Made by a program: the position numbers and the translations under genes. Positions 53,038 to 59,601 of a stretch of 62,223 nucleotides of DNA are shown here, in pieces; positions within the stretch are counted from its first letter, which is position 1, and every line of letters starts with the position of its first letter. The notes beneath the pieces were generated by a model. That model did no database searches. It saw only the letters and a list, made by a program, of their open reading frames with translations, and had not been told where the DNA came from. This DNA comes from Peptoniphilus rachelemmaiella (GTDB lineage: Bacteria; Bacillota; Clostridia; Tissierellales; Peptoniphilaceae), in the NCBI RefSeq assembly GCF_943169845.1, contig NZ_CALPBW010000012.1, forward strand, positions 1,935 to 64,157, in the 5' to 3' direction.

Positions 53038-53066
53038 ATTTTACCACAGGATAAACATATGTTCAA
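53038..53066 (-). promoter_or_regulatory. Promoter of the sigma-amidase operon
   Basis: TTGAAC (53061-53066), 17-bp spacer, TAAAAT (53038-53043) on the minus strand. Confidence 0.8.
53052..53065 (-). promoter_or_regulatory. Second LexA-like box over the -35 and spacer
   Basis: TGAACATATGTTTA on the minus strand: 12 of 14 identical to the 53012 site and fitting the Cheo core except at the two ends. It overlaps the -35 box. Confidence 0.55.
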
Positions 53067-53074
53067 TGTGGGGA

Positions 53075-53111
53075 GGTTATAAGGGCGAGATGTTATCTCG
53101 CCCTTATAACC
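53075..53111. repeat. Perfect 17-bp-arm palindrome upstream of the sigma promoter
   Basis: Arms 53075-53091 and 53095-53111 are perfectly complementary (GGTTATAAGGGCGAGAT and its complement) around GTT. No T-run follows on either strand, so it is not a standard terminator. Confidence 0.9.
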
Positions 53112-53190
53112 GGGAAGAATGAGGATATTATTTTCCTTTTTGTGTCTTGCGTTTTATTTTTTCTTTCGTGATTCTTGAATGCAAAGCAAA

Positions 53191-53500
53191 CGTAAAGAAT
53201 TCAAGTTACTTCTTTCGCTTAAAAAATATTCTTACGTGGCTTTGAGACCCGGGGAAGGGCCTAGGGCGTTGCGATTTCATGACCTATCCCGACAAGCGCA
53301 GCGTGTCGTAGGAAGGTCAGATGCAGTCTTACACCGTTTCGGGGAGGCGAAGCCTTCACGAAGCGGATGTATAGTTGTACGCCCTCTGGCCCTTCCCCGG
53401 GGCCCCATCCCCCTCCACCCTAACGCTTTTTAGATGTGCGAAGCCCTACGGGCTTCGATTTGTATTGGGCTGTGTCACCTACGAAAGAAAGTGAGTTGGG
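53191..53500 (+). repeat. Structured repeat element, copy A (with insert)
   Basis: Homologous to copies B and C in order: ATTCAAGTTACTT, GCTTAAAA, TGGCTTTGAGACCC, the long GC stem, CCCATCCCC, TTTTAG, a variable hairpin (GAAGCCC/GGGCTTC) and GATTTGTATTGGGCTG. Relative to B and C the loop of the GC stem holds 103 extra bp. Confidence 0.85.
53277..53379 (+). repeat. 103-bp structured insert in the loop of copy A
   Basis: Two imperfect hairpins: 53280-53319 (TGACCT/AGGTCA, inner GACA/TGTC) and 53330-53371 (TACA-CCG/CGG-TGTA, TTCG/CGAA, AGGC/GCCT). Absent from copies B and C at the same point, so it is a nested insertion or an ancestral part lost from the others. Confidence 0.7.
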
Positions 53501-53557
53501 ATATTTTAGGTTAGTGGTTAGTAATTCAATTGAAGTTTTTGATAGGCATCTATTAGC

Positions 53558-53586
53558 TTGACTTTGCAATGCATAGGCCATATAAT
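53558..53586 (+). promoter_or_regulatory. Promoter of the second toxin-antitoxin pair
   Basis: TTGACT (53558-53563), 17-bp spacer, TATAAT (53581-53586). Confidence 0.9.
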
Positions 53587-53606
53587 TTCTTAAAAGGAGG
53601 CTCATC

Positions 53607-53882
53607 ATGTCAAAGACAACTACTTTCAGCGTTCGCATGGATAAACAAGTGAAACAAGACAGCGAGCAGATTTTTCAAGAGCTTGGAATGAATTTAACAA
53701 CAGCCATTAATGTTTTTTTGCGTCAAGCAGTCCGCACAGGGGGCTTTCCATTTGAAGTAAAATTGGAACAACCCAATAAAACAACTATGCAGGCAATACA
53801 AGAAGCAAATTTAATGGCAGCTGATCCCGATACCGTTTACTATTCCGACGTAGAAGAAGCCCTAGCAGAGTTAAATAAATGA
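53607..53882 (+). CDS. RelB/DinJ-family antitoxin
   Basis: 91 residues. The ribbon-helix-helix start TTTFSVRMDKQVKQDSEQ and the DinJ segment LGMNLTTAINVFLRQAVRTGG are clear; the C-terminal half (NPDTVYYSDVEEALAEL-like) should bind the toxin. AAAGGAGG precedes the ATG. Its stop overlaps the toxin start (ATGA). Codon use is A/T-rich compared with the surrounding GC-rich genes, and the pair lies between inverted structured repeats, suggesting transfer. Confidence 0.92.
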   Translation: MSKTTTFSVRMDKQVKQDSEQIFQELGMNLTTAINVFLRQAVRTGGFPFEVKLEQPNKTTMQAIQEANLMAADPDTVYYSDVEEALAELNK

Positions 53883-54160
53883 AGCGAGAAATCAGCTGGA
53901 CCAGGCAATTTAAAAAAGACTATAAGCTCGCCAAGAAGCGTGGACTACCCATTGATGAACTGAATCAAGTCATCAGATTGTTAGCGGAAGGTCATCCACT
54001 ACCTGAAAAGCACCGTGATCACGCTCTTTCTAATAATTGGGCGGGGCACCGTGAGTGTCACGTACGGCCAAACTGGCTACTCATTTACATGGACGATAGC
54101 AAACACTTAATCCTAACCTTGACTCGAACCGGATCACATTCCGATCTATTCGAGAAATAA
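53879..54160 (+). CDS. YafQ-family mRNA interferase toxin
   Basis: 93 residues, a complete YafQ/RelE-type toxin: SWTRQFKKDYKLAKKRG at the N-terminus, LPEKHRDHALSNNWAGHRECHVRPNWLLIY in the middle and the C-terminal LTRTGSHSDLF with the catalytic-type histidine. YafQ family members cut mRNA on the ribosome. The ATG overlaps the antitoxin stop by four bases. No terminator is evident before copy B of the repeat; its large hairpin could serve. Confidence 0.93.
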   Translation: MKREISWTRQFKKDYKLAKKRGLPIDELNQVIRLLAEGHPLPEKHRDHALSNNWAGHRECHVRPNWLLIYMDDSKHLILTLTRTGSHSDLFEK

Positions 54161-54222
54161 ATCAAAACTTTAAATCATCTGCACATCTACTTTTGTTGCT
54201 TTCCTTCTATACGATCTGTCAC

Positions 54223-54434
54223 GCCCCAACTCACAACGTCCGTATCGCGACGCAGCCCAATACAAATCAAATGCCGTCAGGCATTTGCACTGCTAAAAGG
54301 CGTTTGTGGGTGGATGGGGATGGGGCCCCGGGGAAGGGGCAGAGGGCGAATCGCAACGCCCTAGCCCCTTCCCCGGGTCTCAGAGCCGTAAAAGAATCAA
54401 TTTCTAAGCAAGAAAGTAACTTGAATCCATTACG
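54223..54434 (-). repeat. Structured repeat element, copy B
   Basis: Intact version on the minus strand: 14+5-bp stem CCCGGGGAAGGGGC ... GCCCCTTCCCCGGG with inner GGGCG/CGCCC around TTGCGATT, then a second hairpin (AAATGCC/GGCATTT) and GATTTGTATTGGGCTG. Confidence 0.88.
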
Positions 54435-54461
54435 TCAACTACGCAATTTAAATCGGGTCAC

Positions 54462-54512
54462 GGCGGGATTTTCCCTGCCCCCGGGTCTAAAAGCCATGAA
54501 AGAATGGAATTG
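54462..54512 (-). repeat. Partial fourth copy of the structured element
   Basis: On the minus strand ATTCTTTCATGGCTTTTAGACCCGGGG-like left arm, then a diverged short stem (GGCGGGA/CCCTGCC). Lies directly behind copy B in the same orientation. The 54161-54676 stretch holds no gene besides these repeats. Confidence 0.65.
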
Positions 54513-54653
54513 TGAATTAAGGAAAGAGGGATCACGGATCACAAGGGATGTGCCATTGGAAGGCAATAGCAAACGGTATGCGAGAGAATATCTAAGTGCA
54601 ATCAACAAAACAAAATCGACTTTTCGCAAAACTGTGTTTTTTTGCAATGAAAT

Positions 54654-54674
54654 GAGGGACCAAAGCGGTCCCTC
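54654..54674 (-). terminator. Hairpin after YvrJ
   Basis: GAGGGACC / GGTCCCTC stem with GCTTT loop two bases after the YvrJ stop; weak T-run (ATTTCATT). Confidence 0.6.
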
Positions 54675-54676
54675 TT

Positions 54677-54829
54677 TCATTGCATTTTGCTTTCGATTGT
54701 GTGGCTCAAGGCGGCGATGGTCTCGGTGAGCTGATCGAGTTTTTCTTCCATGCGGAGGATGAAGTAGCTGGCCACGACAATGGGAAAGCCGGTATTTGCG
54801 ATGAGGGAGAGGATTTCATCGAGGGTCAT
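54677..54829 (-). CDS. YvrJ-family small membrane protein
   Basis: 50 residues, not previously apparent as an open frame above the usual length cut. MTLDEILSLIANTGFPIVVASY is a hydrophobic N-terminal segment, followed by an amphipathic, charged helix (RMEEKLDQLTETIAALSHTI). This is the YvrJ family, which resembles BhlA/UviB holin-like peptides in layout. AAGAGG precedes the ATG, 11 bp after the DUF2922 stop. Third gene of the DUF1659-DUF2922-YvrJ unit. A pore role is inference. Confidence 0.85.
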   Translation of the reverse strand: MTLDEILSLIANTGFPIVVASYFILRMEEKLDQLTETIAALSHTIESKMQ

Positions 54830-54840
54830 GGGCGGCCTCT

Positions 54841-55059
54841 TTAGGCTTGAAAGAGGGTGGACGTGGTGACGGTGGTGAGTTCGCCTTTTTCCACGGCGGT
54901 GAATTTGCCCTTGGCGCGGAAGACGCCGGAATCGATGATGGCTTGGGCACCGACTTTGGCGGCGTTGGAATCCAGGCCTTCTTTCGGGTCGGTGATGCGC
55001 AGGGTGGCGGATTTTTGGCCTTCGTCAACGAAGGTGAATGTCAGGTATTTCTTTTCCAT
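54841..55059 (-). CDS. DUF2922 family protein
   Basis: 72 residues matching DUF2922: a short beta-rich protein with YLTFTFVDEGQKSATLRITDPKEGL, then a helix (NAAKVGAQAIIDSGVF) and TTVTTSTLFQA. The family is small, widespread in Firmicutes and nearly always follows DUF1659; its function is unknown. AAGGAGG precedes the ATG. The fold resembles DUF1659, so the two may form a heteromer. Confidence 0.85.
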   Translation of the reverse strand: MEKKYLTFTFVDEGQKSATLRITDPKEGLDSNAAKVGAQAIIDSGVFRAKGKFTAVEKGELTTVTTSTLFQA

Positions 55060-55070
55060 GGTTTACCTCC

Positions 55071-55274
55071 TTAGTTGATACGCTCATTGGTGATGACTTC
55101 GGCGTAGGTCATTTTTTGATTGGTGAGGCCGTCGATGGCTTGAGCGGCTTTTTTCATCGCTTCGTTATCGGCATCGGGGACCAGGCCGGAGTAGGTGTTG
55201 GCACGGCGGCGGGTTTTGCCTGCGCTGTCGGTATCCAGGTAGACGACGCGCAGGGATTTGTTTTTGTCGGACAT
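55071..55274 (-). CDS. DUF1659 family protein
   Basis: 67 residues from the ATG at 55274 (AAGGAGG upstream; the frame to 55349 has no site). SLRVVYLDTDSAGKTRRRANTYSGL, helix NEAMKKAAQAIDGLTNQ and the closing strand AEVITNERIN match DUF1659. Function unknown. It starts the conserved trio DUF1659-DUF2922-YvrJ. No clear sigmaA promoter is seen upstream; instead an 84-bp tandem repeat lies there, so it may be read by the dedicated sigma factor. Confidence 0.85.
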   Translation of the reverse strand: MSDKNKSLRVVYLDTDSAGKTRRRANTYSGLVPDADNEAMKKAAQAIDGLTNQKMTYAEVITNERIN

Positions 55275-55342
55275 TTGTACCTCCTTGAGATAGTGTAGGG
55301 ATTGCGGACGGAAGGGACAGCGCCCGGGGCGGGGCTTTACTC

Positions 55343-55554
55343 CCTTCACCTATTAGATAGAAATTCGCGGGGAATTTTACCTACGGTTTCGGAAGGAAAG
55401 GGAGAATTTTTTCTCGGGCACTTGCCCCTTCACCTATTACATAGAAATCGGCGGGGAATTTTACCTACGGTTTCGGAAGGAAAGGGAGAATTTTTTCTCG
55501 GGCACTTGCCCCTTCACCTATTACATAGAAATCGGCGGGGAATTTTACCTACGG
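55343..55554. repeat. 84-bp tandem repeat, 2.5 copies
   Basis: Units start at 55343, 55427 and 55511 (the last is 44 bp). Copies 1 and 2 are almost identical. Each unit has a GAGAA/TTCTC stem and a GC-rich GGGCAAGTGCCC-type stem. The array lies between the stop of the lysine-rich protein and the DUF1659 gene. Confidence 0.95.
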
Positions 55555-55880
55555 CGAAGGGATTTTATTTTTTTATTCTTACCTTTTTTCTTTCCCTTAT
55601 TCTTTTTCTTCGCCTTCCGCTTTTTCTTTATCATCTTCTGCTTCCTTTTCTCTTTCTCCGGTGACCTTGTAATTTTTTCTTTTGCGCGATTTAAGAGGTG
55701 AAGGATGGCTCTGCCTAGCTTTATTTCGAATTTATTCAGGCAAGTTTCCACGCTTAATTCCACGCTCGCTAAAGACCACCCTTTCCGCTGAATGATGTAG
55801 AGCACCAGAAGGCACAAGAGCACCACCGCCGCCATGACACACGCAGGAACCATTAATTGCTTTAATTTTTTCTTTGACAT
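55545..55880 (-). CDS. Membrane protein with a very lysine-rich tail
   Basis: 111 residues. A hydrophobic helix (about 9-30, MVPACVMAAVVLLCLLVLYI), a short amphipathic part (SVETCLNKFEIKLGRAILHLLNR), then about 45 residues in which more than half are Lys or Arg (KKRKAKKKNKGKKKGKNKK). AGGAGG precedes the ATG. The last three codons and the stop lie in the first unit of the 84-bp repeat, so the repeat may have trimmed the gene. No family recognised. The basic tail could bind nucleic acid or anionic polymers, and the gene precedes the DUF1659 trio on the same strand. Confidence 0.7.
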   Translation of the reverse strand: MSKKKLKQLMVPACVMAAVVLLCLLVLYIIQRKGWSLASVELSVETCLNKFEIKLGRAILHLLNRAKEKITRSPEKEKRKQKMIKKKRKAKKKNKGKKKGKNKKIKSLRRR

Positions 55881-56129
55881 ATTTTTCCTCCTATTATTAC
55901 TATTTACTAATCGAGCCCGGTGATTTTATATTCCGTCACCGCTTCCGGGGATTCTGTGTTTAGATCCACTTTTTAATCCCTGAAGGTATAGACGCTTTTT
56001 GTGGCGAAAAAATCTTTTTTTCGATTTTTTAATAGTGTTTAGAAGTTTCGTGCCACCGAATTTTCAGGCTCATAGTCTATATGTCAGAATCAGAAGTTTT
56101 TTTATTTTCCCCACACAGGTATTTAAAAC
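55881..56129. other. Intergenic stretch, no intact gene
   Basis: Nothing convincing. On the minus strand a short frame ends TESPEAVTEYKITGLD then stop (55912-55970), possibly the tail of a lost gene. Confidence 0.4.
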
Positions 56130-56157
56130 AAAAAAAAGAGCCCACGCGGGGCTCTTT
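56130..56157 (-). terminator. Second terminator behind the S-layer gene
   Basis: AAGAGCCC / GGGCTCTTT stem with eight T on the minus strand, 60 bp after the first terminator. Confidence 0.85.
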
Positions 56158-56217
56158 GGTATTCGTATTCTGTGGTTTTGTTATGGTGTTATGTAGCATC
56201 TTAGAAAATTTGGGCAC

Positions 56218-56247
56218 AAAAAAAGAACCCCGAAGGGTCCTTTTTTT
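56218..56247 (-). terminator. First terminator of the S-layer gene
   Basis: AAAGGACCC / GGGTTCTTT stem, TTCG loop, seven T on the minus strand. Confidence 0.9.
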
Positions 56248-56262
56248 AGTTAACCGAATAAC

Positions 56263-58896
56263 TTATTGAACTGGATCAATTTTTTCTTCGGTCTTAACCT
56301 TACCGTCTGTCTTTGCTTGAGCAGCTGCTTCATTGAAAGCCTTGATAGCTTTGTTGAGAGCATCTTTAGCCTTTTGAACGTCTTCTGCTTTAAGTTGATC
56401 AGTCTTGAGTTCTGTAAACTCTTTCTTCAGATCTTCTACTTTTTTCTTTTCAGCAGCAACGTTAGCATCGGTAAGAGCTAAAGCATCTTTGTAATCTTCT
56501 TTAGCTGCCGGTACTTTTGCAACTTCTTTGTTGAAATCATCTAAAGCTTTTTGTTGTGCTTTTTTCATGTCTTCAACTACAGTTTTTACCGGTTCCCAAG
56601 CAGTTCCGGTATTTACTTCGATGTCATAGATTTCAATGTCTTCTTTTGCAGTGAAAGGTTTGACTTTGAAACGAACTTCATCTTTACCGGCCTTTGCTGC
56701 AGGCAGTTTTTCTAACCAAACTTTAAGAGCATTTGCTTCGTCATTGTTCAGTTTAACTAAGTCATAGAAACGACCGGAGCCAAGATGGAAGAATTTGTTT
56801 AATGTGTCAATCTTAACAAGAGTTCTGCCATGGTCTACTTCGTTCAGAATGTCTACAAGTGCAATGTTACCAACTTTTTGGTTCTTTTGGTTGCCGTAAA
56901 CAACTTCTTTTACATTGCCTTTCAGGCCGCCCTTGTATTCTTTAGGCATTACAGATACGATTTCTAATCTGTCAGTGTCAGTAGCGTTACCGTTCTTGGT
57001 GTTGTTAGTTACGGTACGGAATTGGATTAAAGCGCCTTCCTTAAGTTGACCCTTGATGAACAGGTCATATTCGGATCCTAATTGAAGTCCGGCTCTATTA
57101 CCATATTCGTCTACAACGAATACATTTCTACCGTCGATTTCTTCAACCTTAACGATAGGATATTTGTCGGTATCGCTGTGTTTAATCTTAAGTTCAACGT
57201 TGATACCGCGTGCTGCGTTTACAGTGTACTCAACAACGTTAAGTTTTGCATCCTTGTAGTTGAAGGGATAAGCTTCGCGGTAGCTTGCAACGTTCTTCAT
57301 AACTTCGGCACCATCGGTGTTTTCGAAGGTGATGTCATATTTAGAAGTTGCTTCGTTTCTTACACGCAAAAGTTCAGCGTGGTTGTTGTCTTTTTGAACT
57401 GCGTTGAATACAACTACAGTCGCTTCGTTGTAACCTTCAATTGCATGAGGTTGAGAAGTTTCATGAGCAGGTCTGCCGTCAATTTTGTTATAACCGGCAT
57501 AGACATTGAAGAACCAGTTGGAAGCACTTACGTTTCCAAGGATACGGATTGCTTCGTCTACGTCTTTAACTTCCGTCAGTTGGTTGGAGCGAACGTCAGC
57601 TACGAAGTAGCGGGTGTCCTTCGTCAGGCGAAGATCAACTCTTTCACCTAAAGTTGTTCCGTTTACAGGAACGTAGCTATTGTTGTAACGTTCTGCACCG
57701 GTTTCGTTAACCGGTCTACGACCAAAGTGGCCTAGTTGGAAAGTAATGGATGTCGGATCGCTGTTGGTGTAGTTAATCTTAGCAGCTGCTCCGTTTACAT
57801 GGCCGGTTTGAGCTTCTACGCCTGTGACGCGAGTTTCTACAGTAGCGTCAGCAACATCTGCCCAACGTGCGTTGTCGCCGTTCCAGCCATTAATACCGAT
57901 AGCCAGGTATTCCGGGTTACCGAGTTCTAATACGTGAGTAGCTTCACCTTTTTCGTTGGTAATAACGCGCATTAAGGAACCGTAGTAGAATTCAGGGTTA
58001 CCAATTGCGCTTGCAGTAGTAATTCTGTATCCGCCGGGAAGTTGTCTTTCGTTGGCGTTTACATCGTTACTTGTGCGATAGTCATAAAGAACGAAGGTGG
58101 TGTTCGGGGTGATCTTAGCCGTTTTAGCTTTGTCACCTTGGTTTAACGTGATTTCGCCGTTCTTAATTTGAGACAGGATACCCATGGTTTCAGCAGCAGG
58201 CATCTTCTTGATGTATTTCAGTTTATACATTGCGTTGTAGATCATGGTGAAAGCATCTTCACGCACTGCAGGGTCGTTAGAATTTTTCACGTCTACGTCT
58301 TCAAGAATACCCATTTCTGCTGCCCAAGCCATCCATTGACGAGGCCAATCTTTGTTGGCTTTGTCGTGCATGTCTTTGGTGAGATCTGTTTTGGCTAAGG
58401 TAACCAACATTTTTGCCAATTCGGCGTAGGTTACGTTGTTAGCCGGTTTGAAAGTTTTGTCCGGATAACCGATCAGGAAAGCCAGCTCATTCGCAGGGGA
58501 CTTTTCAGTAGAACCTACAGTAATGAATCCGTTAGCCCAGTGCTTGTTGTCAACATCAGAGTAGGGTTTGAAAGTGCCGGCGATTTTGTTTGCCAGGTTT
58601 TCTCTACCAATAGCGTACACGAGAAGTTTACTAACTTCTGCACGTTGAATGTTTTTGTCAAGTGCCAGATCGTTGTTTTTGGGATCTTCGTTGACTTTAC
58701 GTCCTTCAACGTATCCGTTGTCTTGCAGCCATTGGATCTTTGCTTTTTTACCTGTGATTTTAGGAACAACTTTTTCAGTTGCCTTGGGAGCTTCTTTAGC
58801 TTCCTTTTTTTCAGCAGGTTTTGCCGCAAAGACGGAGCTGAATGTGCCAAGTACCATGACTAGTGCGAGTACAAGGCTAAGAAATTTCTTGTTCAT
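56263..58896 (-). CDS. Major S-layer-type protein with three SLH domains
   Basis: 877 residues. Signal peptide MNKKFLSLVLALVMVLGTF ends near VFAAKPAEKK. Three SLH motifs occupy about 45-225 (FKPYSDVDNKHWANGFI, YPDKTFKPANNVTYAE, EMGILEDVDVKNSNDPAVRED). A ~500-residue beta-rich body follows, and from about 765 a charged helical coiled coil (DDFNKEVAKVPAAKEDYKDA ... KAFNEAAAQAKTDG). The order (N-terminal SLH, large exposed body) is that of paracrystalline S-layer proteins. AAGGAGG, two promoters, a long leader, two terminators and strongly biased A/T codons all point to very high expression. Confidence 0.9.
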   Translation of the reverse strand: MNKKFLSLVLALVMVLGTFSSVFAAKPAEKKEAKEAPKATEKVVPKITGKKAKIQWLQDNGYVEGRKVNEDPKNNDLALDKNIQRAEVSKLLVYAIGRENLANKIAGTFKPYSDVDNKHWANGFITVGSTEKSPANELAFLIGYPDKTFKPANNVTYAELAKMLVTLAKTDLTKDMHDKANKDWPRQWMAWAAEMGILEDVDVKNSNDPAVREDAFTMIYNAMYKLKYIKKMPAAETMGILSQIKNGEITLNQGDKAKTAKITPNTTFVLYDYRTSNDVNANERQLPGGYRITTASAIGNPEFYYGSLMRVITNEKGEATHVLELGNPEYLAIGINGWNGDNARWADVADATVETRVTGVEAQTGHVNGAAAKINYTNSDPTSITFQLGHFGRRPVNETGAERYNNSYVPVNGTTLGERVDLRLTKDTRYFVADVRSNQLTEVKDVDEAIRILGNVSASNWFFNVYAGYNKIDGRPAHETSQPHAIEGYNEATVVVFNAVQKDNNHAELLRVRNEATSKYDITFENTDGAEVMKNVASYREAYPFNYKDAKLNVVEYTVNAARGINVELKIKHSDTDKYPIVKVEEIDGRNVFVVDEYGNRAGLQLGSEYDLFIKGQLKEGALIQFRTVTNNTKNGNATDTDRLEIVSVMPKEYKGGLKGNVKEVVYGNQKNQKVGNIALVDILNEVDHGRTLVKIDTLNKFFHLGSGRFYDLVKLNNDEANALKVWLEKLPAAKAGKDEVRFKVKPFTAKEDIEIYDIEVNTGTAWEPVKTVVEDMKKAQQKALDDFNKEVAKVPAAKEDYKDALALTDANVAAEKKKVEDLKKEFTELKTDQLKAEDVQKAKDALNKAIKAFNEAAAQAKTDGKVKTEEKIDPVQ

Positions 58897-58961
58897 CTTG
58901 TCTTTCGACCTCCTTATGAATTTTCAGATTCTTCCAGGCATATTCCTGTGAATCTTACATC

Positions 58962-58990
58962 ATTATACCATTGAGCGGCCCTTGCTTCAA
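58962..58990 (-). promoter_or_regulatory. Proximal promoter of the S-layer gene
   Basis: TTGAAG (58985-58990), 17-bp spacer, TATAAT (58962-58967); about 60-nt leader. Confidence 0.88.
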
Positions 58991-59056
58991 GCATTGAAGT
59001 AAAGTCGCTCCATGTCATGAGAATGCCATATACTTTCGGATTCTCAATGTAGCTTC

Positions 59057-59085
59057 ATTATACACGAGTCCCGCAGGGTTTTAAA
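59057..59085 (-). promoter_or_regulatory. Distal promoter of the S-layer gene
   Basis: TTTAAA (59080-59085), 17-bp spacer, TATAAT (59057-59062). Confidence 0.75.
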
Positions 59086-59106
59086 TTACAGTTCTATGAC
59101 AGGGGT

Positions 59107-59601
59107 TTATTTTTTATTGTTTTGTAACTTTTCCAGGGCGAGGATGGCGCAGGCGGCTTCGTCCACGGTGGTGTTTTTTACGATGTGGTGGGCGGCGGCT
59201 TGATAGATGGGTTTTCTTTCCCTATAAAGTTTTCTTAGGGTTTCGATGCCGCCTTTTGAGAGGGGGCGGCCGTCGGTGGCCAGCTCTTCCAGTGGGCGGG
59301 TGATCCAGTAGAGGGTGCCTGTGGCCTTTAAGGCGGCGGTGTTTTCGGGATCGAGGAGGCTTCCGCCGCCGGTGGCGATGACGACGGCTTCTTCCCCCGC
59401 GGCTTGGATGACGGCCCCCTTTTCGTAGGCGCGGAAGGCTTTTTCGCCTTGTTGTTCGAAGATTTTGGGGATGTCGCCGTGTTTTTTGATGATTTCGGTA
59501 TCGATGTCGATGCATGGTATGCCGAGTTTTTCGGCGACGGCTTCGGCGACGGAGGTTTTGCCCACGCCGGGCATGCCGATGATGACGATGTTTTTTGTCA
59601 T
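59107..59601 (-). CDS. aroK: Shikimate kinase
   Basis: 164 residues with Walker A GMPGVGKTSVAEAVA, the shikimate-binding DIDTEI and ATGGGSLLDPEN, and the lid ELATDGRPLS. It phosphorylates shikimate. The ATG overlaps the aroC stop by four bases (ATGA). Last gene of aroA-aroC-aroK, all on one transcript. No terminator is obvious before the S-layer promoters. Confidence 0.94.
   Translation of the reverse strand: MTKNIVIIGMPGVGKTSVAEAVAEKLGIPCIDIDTEIIKKHGDIPKIFEQQGEKAFRAYEKGAVIQAAGEEAVVIATGGGSLLDPENTAALKATGTLYWITRPLEELATDGRPLSKGGIETLRKLYRERKPIYQAAAHHIVKNTTVDEAACAILALEKLQNNKK

Larger units (their letters stand above)
53191..54434. mobile_element. Candidate mobile unit: toxin-antitoxin pair between inverted structured repeats
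   Basis: Two inverted copies of a ~210-bp hairpin element (53191-53500 and 54223-54434) bracket a complete toxin-antitoxin operon with its own promoter. The unit sits inside a run of minus-strand genes (YvrJ trio and sigma-amidase) on which it is foreign in strand and base composition. There is no transposase, so movement would need to be in trans. Target-site duplications could not be defined. Confidence 0.45.

Noticed and set aside
51989..53066. Prophage remnant
   Set aside because: The amidase looks phage-like, but no integrase, terminase, capsid or tail genes lie within the window.
54435..54680. 81-residue minus-strand frame behind YvrJ
   Set aside because: No ribosome site, and it reads through the partial repeat copy; composition is not protein-like.
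55343..55554. CRISPR array
   Set aside because: Units are contiguous 84-bp tandem repeats without variable spacers, and there are no cas genes.
55302..55664. Plus-strand open frame of 120 codons with repeated 28-residue units
   Set aside because: It is only the translation of the 84-bp tandem repeat (divisible by three); no ribosome site and it overlaps the minus-strand gene.
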